NCBI RefSeq assembly: GCF_005870085.1
Contig: NZ_SZNM01000035.1
Location: 1-32,879, forward strand
Direction: 5' to 3'
Source of the DNA: Aquibacillus sediminis
GTDB lineage: Bacteria; Bacillota; Bacilli; Bacillales; Amphibacillaceae
DNA length: 32,879 bases
Under the pieces are notes generated by a model. The model did no database searches and was not told the DNA's origin. It saw only the letters and a program-made list of their open reading frames with translations. Positions 14,096 through 22,456 of this stretch are shown piece by piece. The position numbers were made by a program, and so were the translations under genes. Each line of letters opens with the position of its first letter. The stretch's first letter is position 1.

Positions 14096-17000
14096 AACTA
14101 GTAGACCTCTCTGTAAAACGGCCAGTCGGTGTTATTATGATTGTTGTCGCAATTATAGCATTAGGTGTCATATCTGTTCGAAACCTTGCGATTGATCTGT
14201 TTCCAGAGATTGATTTACCGATTGCGGTTATAACGACAACATATGAAGGTGCGGCACCACAAGAAGTAGAAGAATTAGTTAGTAAACCAATTGAATCATC
14301 GGTAAGTACATTAGAAGGTATTGATACGGTTCAAACCCAGTCTGAAAACGGTTCGTCGTTAGTGATGATGATGTTTAAAAATGGGACGGATTTAGATAAT
14401 ACCTTACTAGATGTACGAGAACGGATTGATCAAGTTAAAGCAATGCTTCCAGAGGATGCAGACGACCCAAGTGTTTTACGTTTTGACCCACAACAAACAC
14501 CGGTCATCTATACTGCTTTAGTTGGTAAACCAGTTGAAGAGCTTCAACAGATTGCAGATGATCAAGTAGTTCCTATGTATGAACGGCAGAGTGGTGTTGG
14601 GTCAGTAACAATTGATGGCGGTAAAACACGCGAAATTCATGTGGAGATAGACCAGGAGCAACTAATGCCGTATGGGTTAGATGCCGACACGTTAATTCAA
14701 GCGATCAATAGTTCCAACCAGTCGGTGTCAGCAGGAATGCTTGAAAAGGGTGGAAAAGACTTACAAATTCGGGTAGAGGGCGAATATAAATCGGTTGAGG
14801 ATATCCGTTCCACTAATATTACGACACCAACAGGAGCTCATATACAATTATCTGATATTACAACAGTTCGGGATACATTTGCAGATGTATCCAGTATTTC
14901 TAAAGTTGATGGACGGCCAGGAATCGTGTTGTCTGTATTAAAAGAATCTGATGGTAATACGGTAGAAGTATCAGGCAATGTCAGAGATGCAATGTCAGAG
15001 TTAGAAGGCGAACTGCCGGATGGTGTGGAGCAGAGAGTCGTCATTGACACAGCAGATTACATCAACCAGTCAATTAACTCGGTTTCGATGAACATGCTTT
15101 ATGGTGGATTATTTTCTGTATTCATTTTACTACTGTTCCTAAAAAGTTTCCGCGCAACAATTGTTATTGGGGTGTCGATCCCAATCGCGATTATTTCAAC
15201 ATTTGCGTTAATGTACTTTACAGGTAACACCTTAAACATGTTAACAATGGGTGGTCTAGCATTAGGAATAGGTATGATGGTGGATAGCTCGATTGTTATA
15301 TTGGAAAATATCGTAAGTTACCGGCAACAAGGATACAGTATTAAAGAAGCAGCAGTAAAAGGTGCGTCTGAATTAGCACCAGCGATCATTGCCTCGACGA
15401 CGACAACCTTGGTGGTATTTTTACCAATTGTGTTTGTAGAAGGCCTAGCATCGAGTATTTTTACACCATTAGCATTAACAGTTAGTTTTGCTTTAGTTGC
15501 ATCCTTAATTGTTGCAATTACACTAATCCCAATGTTGTCCTCCAACCTATTAACCAAAGCCTTTAGTGAGGATGGAAGACGTTATTGGTTTAATCAATTT
15601 TTAAATTGGATTATTAAAGGGTATCAAAAAATACTTCAAGCATCGTTGCGTTTTAGGAAAACAACTATTACGTTAACGATTGCCTTGGTGATTGGTAGTT
15701 TTGCTTTAATTCCACTGATTGGAGCTGAATTCATTCCTTCAGGGGATCAAGGACAAATTTCAATTAATGTGACAACACCGAACGGAACGAAATTAGAGGA
15801 TACAGAGGAAGTTACCGATCAAATTAATGAAAAACTAGAACCTTATCAATCTATTATGGAAACCAACTATTTAACAGTTGGTGGTGATAGTGATGGTATG
15901 GGGCTTTCGACAAGTTCGAATGCTGCAACCTACACATTGCAATTGATTTCTTCTGAAGAGCGGAGTGTTTCAACGGACCAAGTTATGGCAGAAATTGATC
16001 AAGCCGTTCAAGAGATTCCTGGTGCTGAAATAAGTGTAAGTGCGATGGAAACAGGGATCAGCAGTGGTTCACCTGTTAATATTCAATTAAATGGTCCTGA
16101 TTACGATGTGTTAAAAGAGCTATCTAATCAAGTCGTTTATTTGATTAACGATATTGAAGGGGTCCATAATCCAGAGTCATCCGCAGAAGATGGTAGACCA
16201 GAAGTTCAAGTAAACGTAGATCGTGATGTTGCTGCACAATACGGATTAACATATCAAGAAGTAATGTCCCAAGTGAACATGGCTTTATCTGGTCAAGTTG
16301 CTACTAGATACCGGGAAGCAGGGGATGAAATTGATGTGAAACTTGTTTTCCCTGAAGAAGATCGCCAAACCATTAATGACTTGGAGAATGTTAAAATTCA
16401 AACCCAACAAGGAAGTATGATTACATTAAGTTCGATTGCAGACCTTGATCAAGTACAAGGTCCAGATTCTTTGACCCGTGAAAATCAACAACGACAAGTC
16501 AATGTCACAAGCGATGTTGTTGATCGAGATTTGGGTAGTGTTACAACAGATATTGAAGCAGCACTTGATGGATTGAACTTTCCTGATGGCTACTCCTATT
16601 CCATGGGTGGGGAAGCACAAGATATGGCAGAATCCTTTATGGATTTAGGATTAGCACTTATATTCTCGATTTTCCTTGTTTACGCTGTAATGGCCGTTCA
16701 GTTTGAAAACTTTTTACATCCATTTGTCATTATGTTCTCGATGCCAGCTACTGCAGTTGGGATATTTGGTGGATTGTTTATTACGGGCTTACCGTTAAGT
16801 ATTACAGCCTTTATTGGTATTATCATGCTTGCCGGGATCGTGGTTAATAACGCCATTGTACTTGTCGATTATATTAATATATTACGAGCAAAAGGAATCG
16901 ATCGAAGAGAAGCCATTATAGAAGCGGGGTCGAGTCGTCTGCGTCCAATCTTAATGACGACATTGACGACTATCCTTGGTATGCTTCCATTAGCACTAGC

Positions 17001-17187
17001 AATTGGAGAAGGTACTGAAATGCAACAGCCATTAGCGGTTGTCGTGATTTTTGGTTTAGGTGTGTCAACAATCTTTACACTTGTACTTGTTCCAGCAGTA
17101 TATACGCTAATGGATGATATTTCTGAGAAAGTTAAAGGTCTATTTACTAGAAAAAAAGCAAAAGAAGATGAGGTTACATCAGCATAA
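14092..17187 (+). CDS. RND family efflux permease (AcrB/HAE1, SwrC-like)
   Basis: A 1031-residue proton-driven exporter with the RND layout: TM1 (about 10-30), large extracytoplasmic loop, TM2-6 (about 335-480), TM7 (about 525), a second large loop, and TM8-12 (about 850-1010). Seen: KRPVGVIMIV at the start, GGLALGIGMMVDSSIVILENI with the TM4 Asp dyad region, and the second-half counterpart GIVVNNAIVLVDYIN. The family exports hydrophobic compounds; the nearest described Firmicute case is B. subtilis SwrC (YerP), linked to surfactin resistance. The second half of the operon differs from swrC in having a separate adaptor and TolC-like gene. Substrate is unknown. Confidence 0.95.
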   Translation: MKLVDLSVKRPVGVIMIVVAIIALGVISVRNLAIDLFPEIDLPIAVITTTYEGAAPQEVEELVSKPIESSVSTLEGIDTVQTQSENGSSLVMMMFKNGTDLDNTLLDVRERIDQVKAMLPEDADDPSVLRFDPQQTPVIYTALVGKPVEELQQIADDQVVPMYERQSGVGSVTIDGGKTREIHVEIDQEQLMPYGLDADTLIQAINSSNQSVSAGMLEKGGKDLQIRVEGEYKSVEDIRSTNITTPTGAHIQLSDITTVRDTFADVSSISKVDGRPGIVLSVLKESDGNTVEVSGNVRDAMSELEGELPDGVEQRVVIDTADYINQSINSVSMNMLYGGLFSVFILLLFLKSFRATIVIGVSIPIAIISTFALMYFTGNTLNMLTMGGLALGIGMMVDSSIVILENIVSYRQQGYSIKEAAVKGASELAPAIIASTTTTLVVFLPIVFVEGLASSIFTPLALTVSFALVASLIVAITLIPMLSSNLLTKAFSEDGRRYWFNQFLNWIIKGYQKILQASLRFRKTTITLTIALVIGSFALIPLIGAEFIPSGDQGQISINVTTPNGTKLEDTEEVTDQINEKLEPYQSIMETNYLTVGGDSDGMGLSTSSNAATYTLQLISSEERSVSTDQVMAEIDQAVQEIPGAEISVSAMETGISSGSPVNIQLNGPDYDVLKELSNQVVYLINDIEGVHNPESSAEDGRPEVQVNVDRDVAAQYGLTYQEVMSQVNMALSGQVATRYREAGDEIDVKLVFPEEDRQTINDLENVKIQTQQGSMITLSSIADLDQVQGPDSLTRENQQRQVNVTSDVVDRDLGSVTTDIEAALDGLNFPDGYSYSMGGEAQDMAESFMDLGLALIFSIFLVYAVMAVQFENFLHPFVIMFSMPATAVGIFGGLFITGLPLSITAFIGIIMLAGIVVNNAIVLVDYINILRAKGIDRREAIIEAGSSRLRPILMTTLTTILGMLPLALAIGEGTEMQQPLAVVVIFGLGVSTIFTLVLVPAVYTLMDDISEKVKGLFTRKKAKEDEVTSA

Positions 17188-17262
17188 TTGTTATAAAAAA
17201 TTATAGTGGGAAATCCTAGTCATTATTGGGTGGGGTTTCTCCTACATAGAGGGTGAGAAGAG

Positions 17263-18576
17263 TTGAAGAAAAAACTGATCACAGCATCGCTAACAGGTGC
17301 AATGGTGCTTGCTTTTCCAATGGTTGCTTATTTGAGTAGTAGTTTTTCTTTAGATGAGGCAGTAGAACAAATTCAAGAAAATGACCTCGACGGACAAAAG
17401 GTTGGTGAACCATCACTTGATGAAGATATACAAATCTATCAACAAGAATTCGCGGATGAGTTAGAAGATATTCAAGATATTAGTGAAGAATATCAAGAGG
17501 ATATGGAAGATTTAAGTAGAGAGTTGCAATCTTATAATTCTGTTTATGAATATTGGTCCTTAAATGAACAAGCAAGAATTAGTGAAGATGGGCTTGAACT
17601 AGCAGAAAATCAATTGGAAATTCTAGAAGCTCAGTTTGAACAAGGTTTAGTTTCTGAAGGCCAATTGATTGAGATGGAACAAAGTATCAATAGTCAGAAA
17701 GCACAAAACCGCAGTTTACAAGAACAATTAAATTCGATGAAAATGATGTTAAACCAGGATCTGAAACAACCATTGAAAAGTAGTCTAGCATTTAGCCAAC
17801 CTAAGTTTGAGCGTTTGGCCCCAGCTACCTATGAAGCAGAAACAGTGGCAGATGAGATGACTTCAAGTCACGAGTCATTACGTGTGCCAAGGACGATTGT
17901 GGCAACATATGATGATATTTTGGATGATATAGAGAATTTGGATCGTATTTCGGGTCCGTCAACAAGTGAGTTGAGATCGGCTAGAAGTGATTTGAATGAT
18001 CAATTGGACGAAAAAGAGAAAGAGTTAGGAACTAAGATGGCGGAGTTAGAAGAGAAAGAAACAGATGAAGAAACAAATCCTGAAGAACTTGATAAATTAA
18101 ATCAAGAAATACGTGATTTGTCTCAAGACATTGGGTTACTTGAATCTCAGAAGGGTTCACTAGACTTTCAAATTGAAATGTTAAATGCCCAAGCACCAGA
18201 TGCGGCAAGTCGATCTAAAGCTGAAGAGGAACTAACCGATTATTACGAAGATATGCTAAACGATGCACGTATCGATTTAACGAATCAAGTCGAGACGATT
18301 GAATTAATGGCTTTTCAATATGAAGAGCAGTTTACTAGTTTAGAAGATCAATTAGATTTACTGGAAGAAAACCGTAACATCGCATCAGATTTATATAATA
18401 AAGAAATGGCACGTCTGGAACAAGGCATGTCCAGACAAAGTGAGGTAGATGAAGCTCGACAAAGCATAGAACAAGCAGAGGTCGAAGTCATTCAATTGCA
18501 AAAAGACTATATGCTAGCGAAAAAAGAATTCGAACTGTTTACAGAAGAAGGGTATTTACCACAACAAGAAAGATAG
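17263..18576 (+). CDS. TolC-like (outer membrane factor-type) exported coiled-coil protein
   Basis: A 437-residue protein starting at TTG after GAGGGTGAG, with a signal peptide (KKK then a hydrophobic stretch to about residue 25) and no lipobox. The mature part is almost wholly helical and acidic. It has the internal duplication of TolC-type proteins: SLDEAVEQIQEN at the start of repeat 1, EAQFEQGLVSEGQLIEMEQS (about 122-141), and in repeat 2 MARLEQGMSRQSEVDEARQS (about 382-401). These correspond to the family motif around F/L-x-x-G-x-x-S-x-x-D/E-L. Beta-barrel strands are not evident. It is 75 bp after the pump gene and before the operon terminator. In a monoderm it cannot span an outer membrane; it may extend the pump across the cell wall. 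Confidence 0.8.
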   Translation: MKKKLITASLTGAMVLAFPMVAYLSSSFSLDEAVEQIQENDLDGQKVGEPSLDEDIQIYQQEFADELEDIQDISEEYQEDMEDLSRELQSYNSVYEYWSLNEQARISEDGLELAENQLEILEAQFEQGLVSEGQLIEMEQSINSQKAQNRSLQEQLNSMKMMLNQDLKQPLKSSLAFSQPKFERLAPATYEAETVADEMTSSHESLRVPRTIVATYDDILDDIENLDRISGPSTSELRSARSDLNDQLDEKEKELGTKMAELEEKETDEETNPEELDKLNQEIRDLSQDIGLLESQKGSLDFQIEMLNAQAPDAASRSKAEEELTDYYEDMLNDARIDLTNQVETIELMAFQYEEQFTSLEDQLDLLEENRNIASDLYNKEMARLEQGMSRQSEVDEARQSIEQAEVEVIQLQKDYMLAKKEFELFTEEGYLPQQER

Positions 18577-18580
18577 CATT

Positions 18581-18618
18581 AAACCGAGTATTTGCAGCAA
18601 TGTAGGTACTCGGTTTTT
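18581..18618 (+). terminator. Terminator of the RND efflux operon
   Basis: AAACCGAGTA pairs with TACTCGGTTT across a 16-nt loop and is followed by TTTT, four bases after the TolC-like stop. Positions 18619-18838 hold no recognisable gene. Confidence 0.9.
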
Positions 18619-18838
18619 TAATAGCTAGAGAAGCTGTCAAGGTAGATTTGGCACGGGTCTTAAGCCTAAATCAACCGAGAGAGAAGTAGCCACGCTGACT
18701 CATCCAAATTTTTAAGAACAAATAAACCGGTGAAGAGGTTATAACATTTACTTTCACGCTGATTTTGTTTACGGTAATAGGTAGGTTATTTTTTGGGGAT
18801 GTTTCAAGGTAAAGGGGGGCTTTTTTATCTATCCATAT

Positions 18839-19738
18839 ATGTTAATGGTGTTGGTTGTTATTTTTTATGCAGGCAATATTTTAACAGGAAAAGCGATTAA
18901 TGATTTACCACCATACACGATTGCATTTTTCCGATTACTGGTGGCGTTCATTGTTTTATTTCCGCTAGGTTTTCGAAGTGCCTGGGAATCTAGGGCCGCG
19001 TTTTTTGCGTATAAAAAACCATTTTTAATCATGACATTAACAGGTGTAACTTTTTTTAATACGTTCATTTATGGGGCCTTGCAGTTTACAACGGCTTCGA
19101 ATGTATCCGTATTAGAAACCGTTATTCCAGTCGTAACTGTACTACTTAGTGCGTGGTTGTTAAAAGAAAAGCTACAAGGTATCCAATGGCTCGGTGTTCT
19201 ATTATCTTTCATTGGAGCCATTTGGGTCGTGTTAGATGGTACATTCCTTCAATTAGCATCGATTAATTGGAATGTTGGGGACGCAATCATGATTGGTGCC
19301 ATCGTTTCATGGGCCGTGTATTCCATTTATGTAAAAAAATATATGCATTTATTTCCGGCTTATGGGGGATTGCTTGTGATGACGGGCATTTCTGTGATTG
19401 TATTGTTCCCAATCGTAATGGTTGAATGGTGGATTCATGGGGTGCCATCACTGGGGTCTCTTCCATTTGTACTAGGATTATTATATCTAGGTATTTTTCC
19501 GTCATTTATTGCATTGCTATTCTATAATCGTGCTGTCGAGCTATTAAATGCATCAGAAGCATCGGTGTTTTTAAACTTCCTCCCAGTGGTGACAATGGCA
19601 GGAGCTTATCTGTGGTTAGGAGAAACTATAACGGTTATGCAGGTGATTGGCTCCATCGTTGTAATTGCGGGTGTTTTCTTAACAACACAAGCAAAAGTAA
19701 AGCAGAAGGCCCCGCTCGAATCAAAACAAATTGGATAA
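18839..19738 (+). CDS. EamA/DMT family permease (10-TM drug/metabolite transporter)
   Basis: A 299-residue membrane protein with two EamA repeats, each of five helices (about 1-133 and 148-290). Motifs such as AGNILTGKAI, TIAFFRLLVA, ASNVSVLETVIPVVTVLLS and LNASEASVFLNFLPVVTM are typical of the family, which exports or imports metabolites; substrate is unknown. The N-terminus is uncertain: ATG 18839 has no ribosome binding site at normal spacing, the first helix looks short, and a G6 then T6 run lies just upstream. An ATG at 18799 lies in another frame and would join if one base were gained or lost there. It seems monocistronic. Confidence 0.88.
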   Translation: MLMVLVVIFYAGNILTGKAINDLPPYTIAFFRLLVAFIVLFPLGFRSAWESRAAFFAYKKPFLIMTLTGVTFFNTFIYGALQFTTASNVSVLETVIPVVTVLLSAWLLKEKLQGIQWLGVLLSFIGAIWVVLDGTFLQLASINWNVGDAIMIGAIVSWAVYSIYVKKYMHLFPAYGGLLVMTGISVIVLFPIVMVEWWIHGVPSLGSLPFVLGLLYLGIFPSFIALLFYNRAVELLNASEASVFLNFLPVVTMAGAYLWLGETITVMQVIGSIVVIAGVFLTTQAKVKQKAPLESKQIG

Positions 19739-19746
19739 TCTTTTTT

Positions 19747-19790
19747 AACTGGTGAGGTTCCTTGTATTCCCCTTGGATCCTCACAGTTTT
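19747..19790 (+). terminator. Terminator of the EamA gene
   Basis: AACT-G-GTGAGG pairs with CCTCAC-AGTT (one bulged G) and is followed by TTTTAG, just after the stop codon. Confidence 0.7.
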
Positions 19791-19849
19791 AGTAAACGTA
19801 CGAACTTAGTATGGTTTGTTGCATTGCTATGTCGTAGTTGATAGAAAAA

Positions 19850-20131
19850 ACGACGTACATTCAAACAAAACTAAAGAAACGTGCACATTATCATGAGATA
19901 TTGCCTCAGATATAGACGGAAATGAATTAAACGTGCACATCTAGCTTGAAAATCACGCGAAATGTACATGAGAGCTTAAGAAACGTGCGCATTAGCATGA
20001 GATTTCGCCTTAGATATAGACGGAAATGAGTTAAACGTGCACATCTAGCTTGAAAATCACAGGAAATGTACACGAAAACTAAAGAAACGTGCACATTTTT
20101 ATAAAATTCGCCCCCAGACATAGACGAAAAC
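19850..20131. repeat. 52-bp tandem repeat array with alternating A/B units
   Basis: AAACGTGCACAT-type unit starts recur at 19877, 19929, 19981, 20033 and 20085, each exactly 52 bp apart. Units 1, 3 and 5 share one body (ATAGACGGAAATGA near the end); units 2 and 4 share another (CTAGCTTGAAAATCAC). The array is therefore A-B-A-B-A, with a higher-order period of 104. A partial B unit end precedes the first A. Because 52 and 104 are not multiples of three, the open minus-strand frame across it is not a convincing gene. Confidence 0.85.
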
Positions 20132-20159
20132 GGTGAAGGCTTTTTAAAAAACAAAATAT

Positions 20160-20258
20160 GATCGCAACGACTTTTACATAGATCCTGATTCTGCGATCTT
20201 CTTGTTAAGCCATTACGAAGCTTCGTATATACACAAAGCACCTAGTTAATTGTAGGTG
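20160..20258. other. Intergenic hairpins between repeat array and hydrolase promoter
   Basis: Three palindromic elements lie in a gene-free stretch: GATCGCA/TGCGATC (20160-20198), the 14-bp palindrome TACGAAGCTTCGTA (20214-20227) and CACCTA/TAGGTG (20239-20258). None has a clear T-run. Role unknown. Confidence 0.4.
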
Positions 20259-20284
20259 GTGGTAAATTTTTCCAACATAATTGT

Positions 20285-20332
20285 TTGACTTCGAGATAAA
20301 TGTATATTATTATTTATCTTGAATTAAAAATA
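20285..20332 (+). promoter_or_regulatory. SigA-type promoter with MhqR-like operator
   Basis: TTGACT (20285-20290), 17 bp, TATTAT (20308-20313). Directly after the -10, TATCTTGAATTAAAAATA (20315-20332) matches 14 of 18 positions of the MhqR operator as I recall it (TATCTCGAATTCGAGATA). A TTCGAGATAA half-site (20290-20299) lies in the promoter spacer and AATTAAAGAT is at 20337-20346. A repressor here would block the start site. Confidence 0.6.
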
Positions 20333-20399
20333 AATGAATTAAAGATATTCAGTGAAAAGATCTTCATATAAAAATGTTTGTACACGAAAGGGGTTCACA

Positions 20400-20999
20400 A
20401 TGAAGCACATTTATAACAAGGGAAATGGAAGCTCGCGAACATTATTGTTACTCCATGGAACAGGTGGAAGTGAACACGATTTATTACCGTTAGCGGAACA
20501 TATTGATCAAGATGCAAATGTATTAAGTGTACGTGGTAACGTATCGGAAAATGGGATGAACCGATTCTTTCGTCGCTTAGCAGAGGGAGTATTTGACGAA
20601 GAAGATTTAGTTTTTCGAACGAAAGAATTGAATGAATTTTTGGATCAAGCAGCAGCGGACTATGGTTTTGATCGAGATAATGTGATTGCGATTGGTTACT
20701 CCAATGGCGCTAACATTGCCGGTAGTTTACTGTTCCATTATCAAAACGCACTGAAAGCGGCAATTTTACATCATCCGATGGTGCCAAGAAGAGGGATTGA
20801 ACTTCCAGATTTATCAGGAAAAGCTGTTTTGATCACTGCGGGAAGCAATGACCCAATTTGTTCACCGAAAGAGTCAACAGATCTACAAACATTATTACAA
20901 CAAGCCAATGCAGATGTGGAGATTCATTGGGAAAACCGTGGACACCAATTAACGCCATCTGAAGTAGAAGTTGCATCACAGTGGTATCAACGTTTATAA
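20400..20999 (+). CDS. Phospholipase/carboxylesterase family alpha/beta hydrolase, MhqD-like
   Basis: A 199-residue hydrolase with the catalytic triad S101 (GYSNG), D151 (SNDPICSP) and H182 (RGHQL), and an HGTGG oxyanion segment near residues 19-23. No signal peptide. ATG 20400 follows GAAAGGGG; the upstream GTG at 20352 lacks a site. The length and motifs resemble B. subtilis MhqD, part of the MhqR regulon that answers 2-methylhydroquinone, catechol and azo stress. An MhqR-like regulator and two quinone reductases follow within 2 kb, supporting a role in the same response. The natural substrate is unknown. It is probably co-transcribed with the next gene (58-bp gap). Confidence 0.85.
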   Translation: MKHIYNKGNGSSRTLLLLHGTGGSEHDLLPLAEHIDQDANVLSVRGNVSENGMNRFFRRLAEGVFDEEDLVFRTKELNEFLDQAAADYGFDRDNVIAIGYSNGANIAGSLLFHYQNALKAAILHHPMVPRRGIELPDLSGKAVLITAGSNDPICSPKESTDLQTLLQQANADVEIHWENRGHQLTPSEVEVASQWYQRL

Positions 21000-21057
21000 G
21001 TTGTTGTCTTAGGGTAGAAGTCCCTTGAAAAAATATGAGAAAAGGTTGTGGAATGAA

Positions 21058-21747
21058 ATGGGCATTTTAGCAAAATTATTTGGAAAGAAAAAGTCATCAC
21101 CAACATCAGCTAAGCCAGATGTAGCAGCCACAAAACAAGAAGAAGCTGAGCCTGCTGTAAATGTAGCGATTATCAATTACAGTATGGGTGGAACTAACTA
21201 TCAGCTGTCGAAATGGGCGGAAGAAGCAGCCAATGCAGAAGGTGCCAATGTACGTGTTCTAAAAGTACCTGAACTAGCACCAGATTCTGTGATTGAGGAA
21301 AATCCAGCATGGAAAGCACATGTCGAGGAAACAAAAGAAGTTCCAGAAGCGACTTCGGCAGACATTGAATGGGCAGATGCGTTTATTTTTAGTGTGCCAA
21401 CTCGTTTTGGTAATGTACCGTCCCAATTTAAAAACTATCTTGATCAACAAGGTGGACTTTGGGCTAATGGCAAAACAGTCAATAAAGTAGTAAGTGCGAT
21501 GACATCAGCTCAAAATTCACATGGAGGTCAAGAGGCGACATTATTACGTATTTATACATCCATGATGCATTGGGGTGCCATCATTGCTGCACCAGGTTAT
21601 TCAGATCCGGTTATTTTTGGTGCTGGTGGAAACCCATATGGCACAAGTGTAACTGTTGATCAAGATGGAAACATGGTGGAAGATGTGGAAGCGGCTGTGA
21701 AACATCAAGCGAAGCGAACAATTGATGTAGCGAAATGGATGCAATAG
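21058..21747 (+). CDS. NAD(P)H:quinone oxidoreductase, WrbA-like flavodoxin-fold protein, with N-terminal extension
   Basis: A 229-residue protein from ATG 21058 (in-frame TTG 21025 would give 240 aa; the ribosome binding site is poor for both). Residues from about 37 onward are the WrbA core: IINYSMGGTNYQLSKWA (FMN phosphate loop), TRFGNVPSQFKNYLDQ and MTSAQNSHGGQEATLL. It reduces quinones by two electrons, avoiding semiquinone radicals. It is clearly paralogous to the protein at 22457-23065 but carries about 35 extra residues at the front (GILAKLFGKKKS, then an Ala/Glu-rich linker), which might tether it to a membrane surface. It lies in the quinone-stress cluster. Confidence 0.9.
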   Translation: MGILAKLFGKKKSSPTSAKPDVAATKQEEAEPAVNVAIINYSMGGTNYQLSKWAEEAANAEGANVRVLKVPELAPDSVIEENPAWKAHVEETKEVPEATSADIEWADAFIFSVPTRFGNVPSQFKNYLDQQGGLWANGKTVNKVVSAMTSAQNSHGGQEATLLRIYTSMMHWGAIIAAPGYSDPVIFGAGGNPYGTSVTVDQDGNMVEDVEAAVKHQAKRTIDVAKWMQ

Positions 21748-21841
21748 GCATTATTCATACATGTGTCTGTGATGAGCAACTTTGTTGACGATTGCACGAA
21801 TGAGTGACTAATCTAGAATTAGAGGAAAAAGGATTGATACT

Positions 21842-22288
21842 ATGGATTCAAAGGCTGAACAGGCACAATCATTAAAATTATTTATTGTTTTAAATCGTGC
21901 CTTGCAATCCATTACAAATCGTGTCAAAGAAAATATTAAAACATATGGTTTGAATCCAACTGAGTTTGCCGTATTAGAATTGCTTTACCATAAAGGTGAC
22001 CAACCGATCCAAAAAATAGGTGACAAAGTATTACTGGCAAGCGGTAGTATTACGTATGTTGTAGATAAGCTGGAAACGAAAGAATTACTACAGCGAAAGC
22101 CTTGTCCAAATGATCGTCGTGTGACCTACGCGGCAATTAGTGAAATAGGCATTCAGTTAATGGATAATATTTTTCCAAAACATATGGCTGCGATACATGA
22201 AATTTTAGGTGGTTTGAGTTACGAGGATAAGGCGCTTGTGATTGATAAGATGAAGGAACTAGGGATTTTTGCTTCCGAGTTCAAATGA
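21842..22288 (+). CDS. mhqR: MarR family regulator, MhqR-like
   Basis: A 148-residue winged-helix regulator. The segment GLNPTEFAVLELLYHKGDQP, then IQKIGDKVLLASGSITYVVD, then CPNDRRVTY is the MarR recognition region and wing, and closely resembles B. subtilis MhqR (YkvE), the repressor of quinone-responsive genes. It starts after GAGGAAAAAGGA. It sits between two WrbA-type reductases and downstream of an MhqD-like hydrolase. Sites resembling its operator lie at 20315-20332 and 22305-22322. It probably senses quinones, though the mechanism (ligand or thiol) is not shown; no Cys is in the N-terminal 60 residues, but one is in PCPNDRR. Confidence 0.85.
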   Translation: MDSKAEQAQSLKLFIVLNRALQSITNRVKENIKTYGLNPTEFAVLELLYHKGDQPIQKIGDKVLLASGSITYVVDKLETKELLQRKPCPNDRRVTYAAISEIGIQLMDNIFPKHMAAIHEILGGLSYEDKALVIDKMKELGIFASEFK

Positions 22289-22304
22289 AAATTTTTTAGT
22301 TTAA

Positions 22305-22336
22305 TATCTTGAAATCATAATAAATAAAACTAGGAT
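22305..22336 (+). promoter_or_regulatory. Promoter of second WrbA gene with MhqR-like operator
   Basis: TATCTTGAAATCATAATA (22305-22322) matches 13 of 18 positions of the recalled MhqR operator and overlaps a candidate -35, TTGAAA (22309-22314). The candidate -10, TAGGAT (22331-22336), is 16 bp downstream. Confidence 0.5.
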
Positions 22337-22355
22337 ATTGAAACAGATCAATGAT

Positions 22356-22416
22356 GCTCCAATTAAAGGGGGTGGTAGGCTAACAAGCTCGACGGAGCAG
22401 GGTGAAATGCTATCCC
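22356..22416 (+). ncRNA. Possible structured leader with FMN-riboswitch-like segment
   Basis: GCTCC (22356-22360) can pair with GGAGC (22394-22398), followed by a GGG/CCC stem. GGAGCAGGGTGAAAT at 22394 resembles the conserved 5' part of the FMN riboswitch (GGGGCAGGGTGAAAT), and the downstream gene encodes an FMN-fold protein. The rest of the FMN aptamer (ACCGGCGGT and later arms) is absent, so a working riboswitch is unlikely. Confidence 0.2.
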
Positions 22417-22456
22417 AATGAAATTATTTTAAATAGATTAAAGGAGAGGTTATATT

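Noticed and set aside
19927-20241. Minus-strand 104-aa open frame
   Set aside because: It only reads through the 52-bp tandem array, lacks a ribosome binding site, and the repeat length is not a multiple of three.
22356-22456. Full FMN riboswitch
   Set aside because: Only the first conserved block is present; the remaining aptamer arms and an expression platform are missing.
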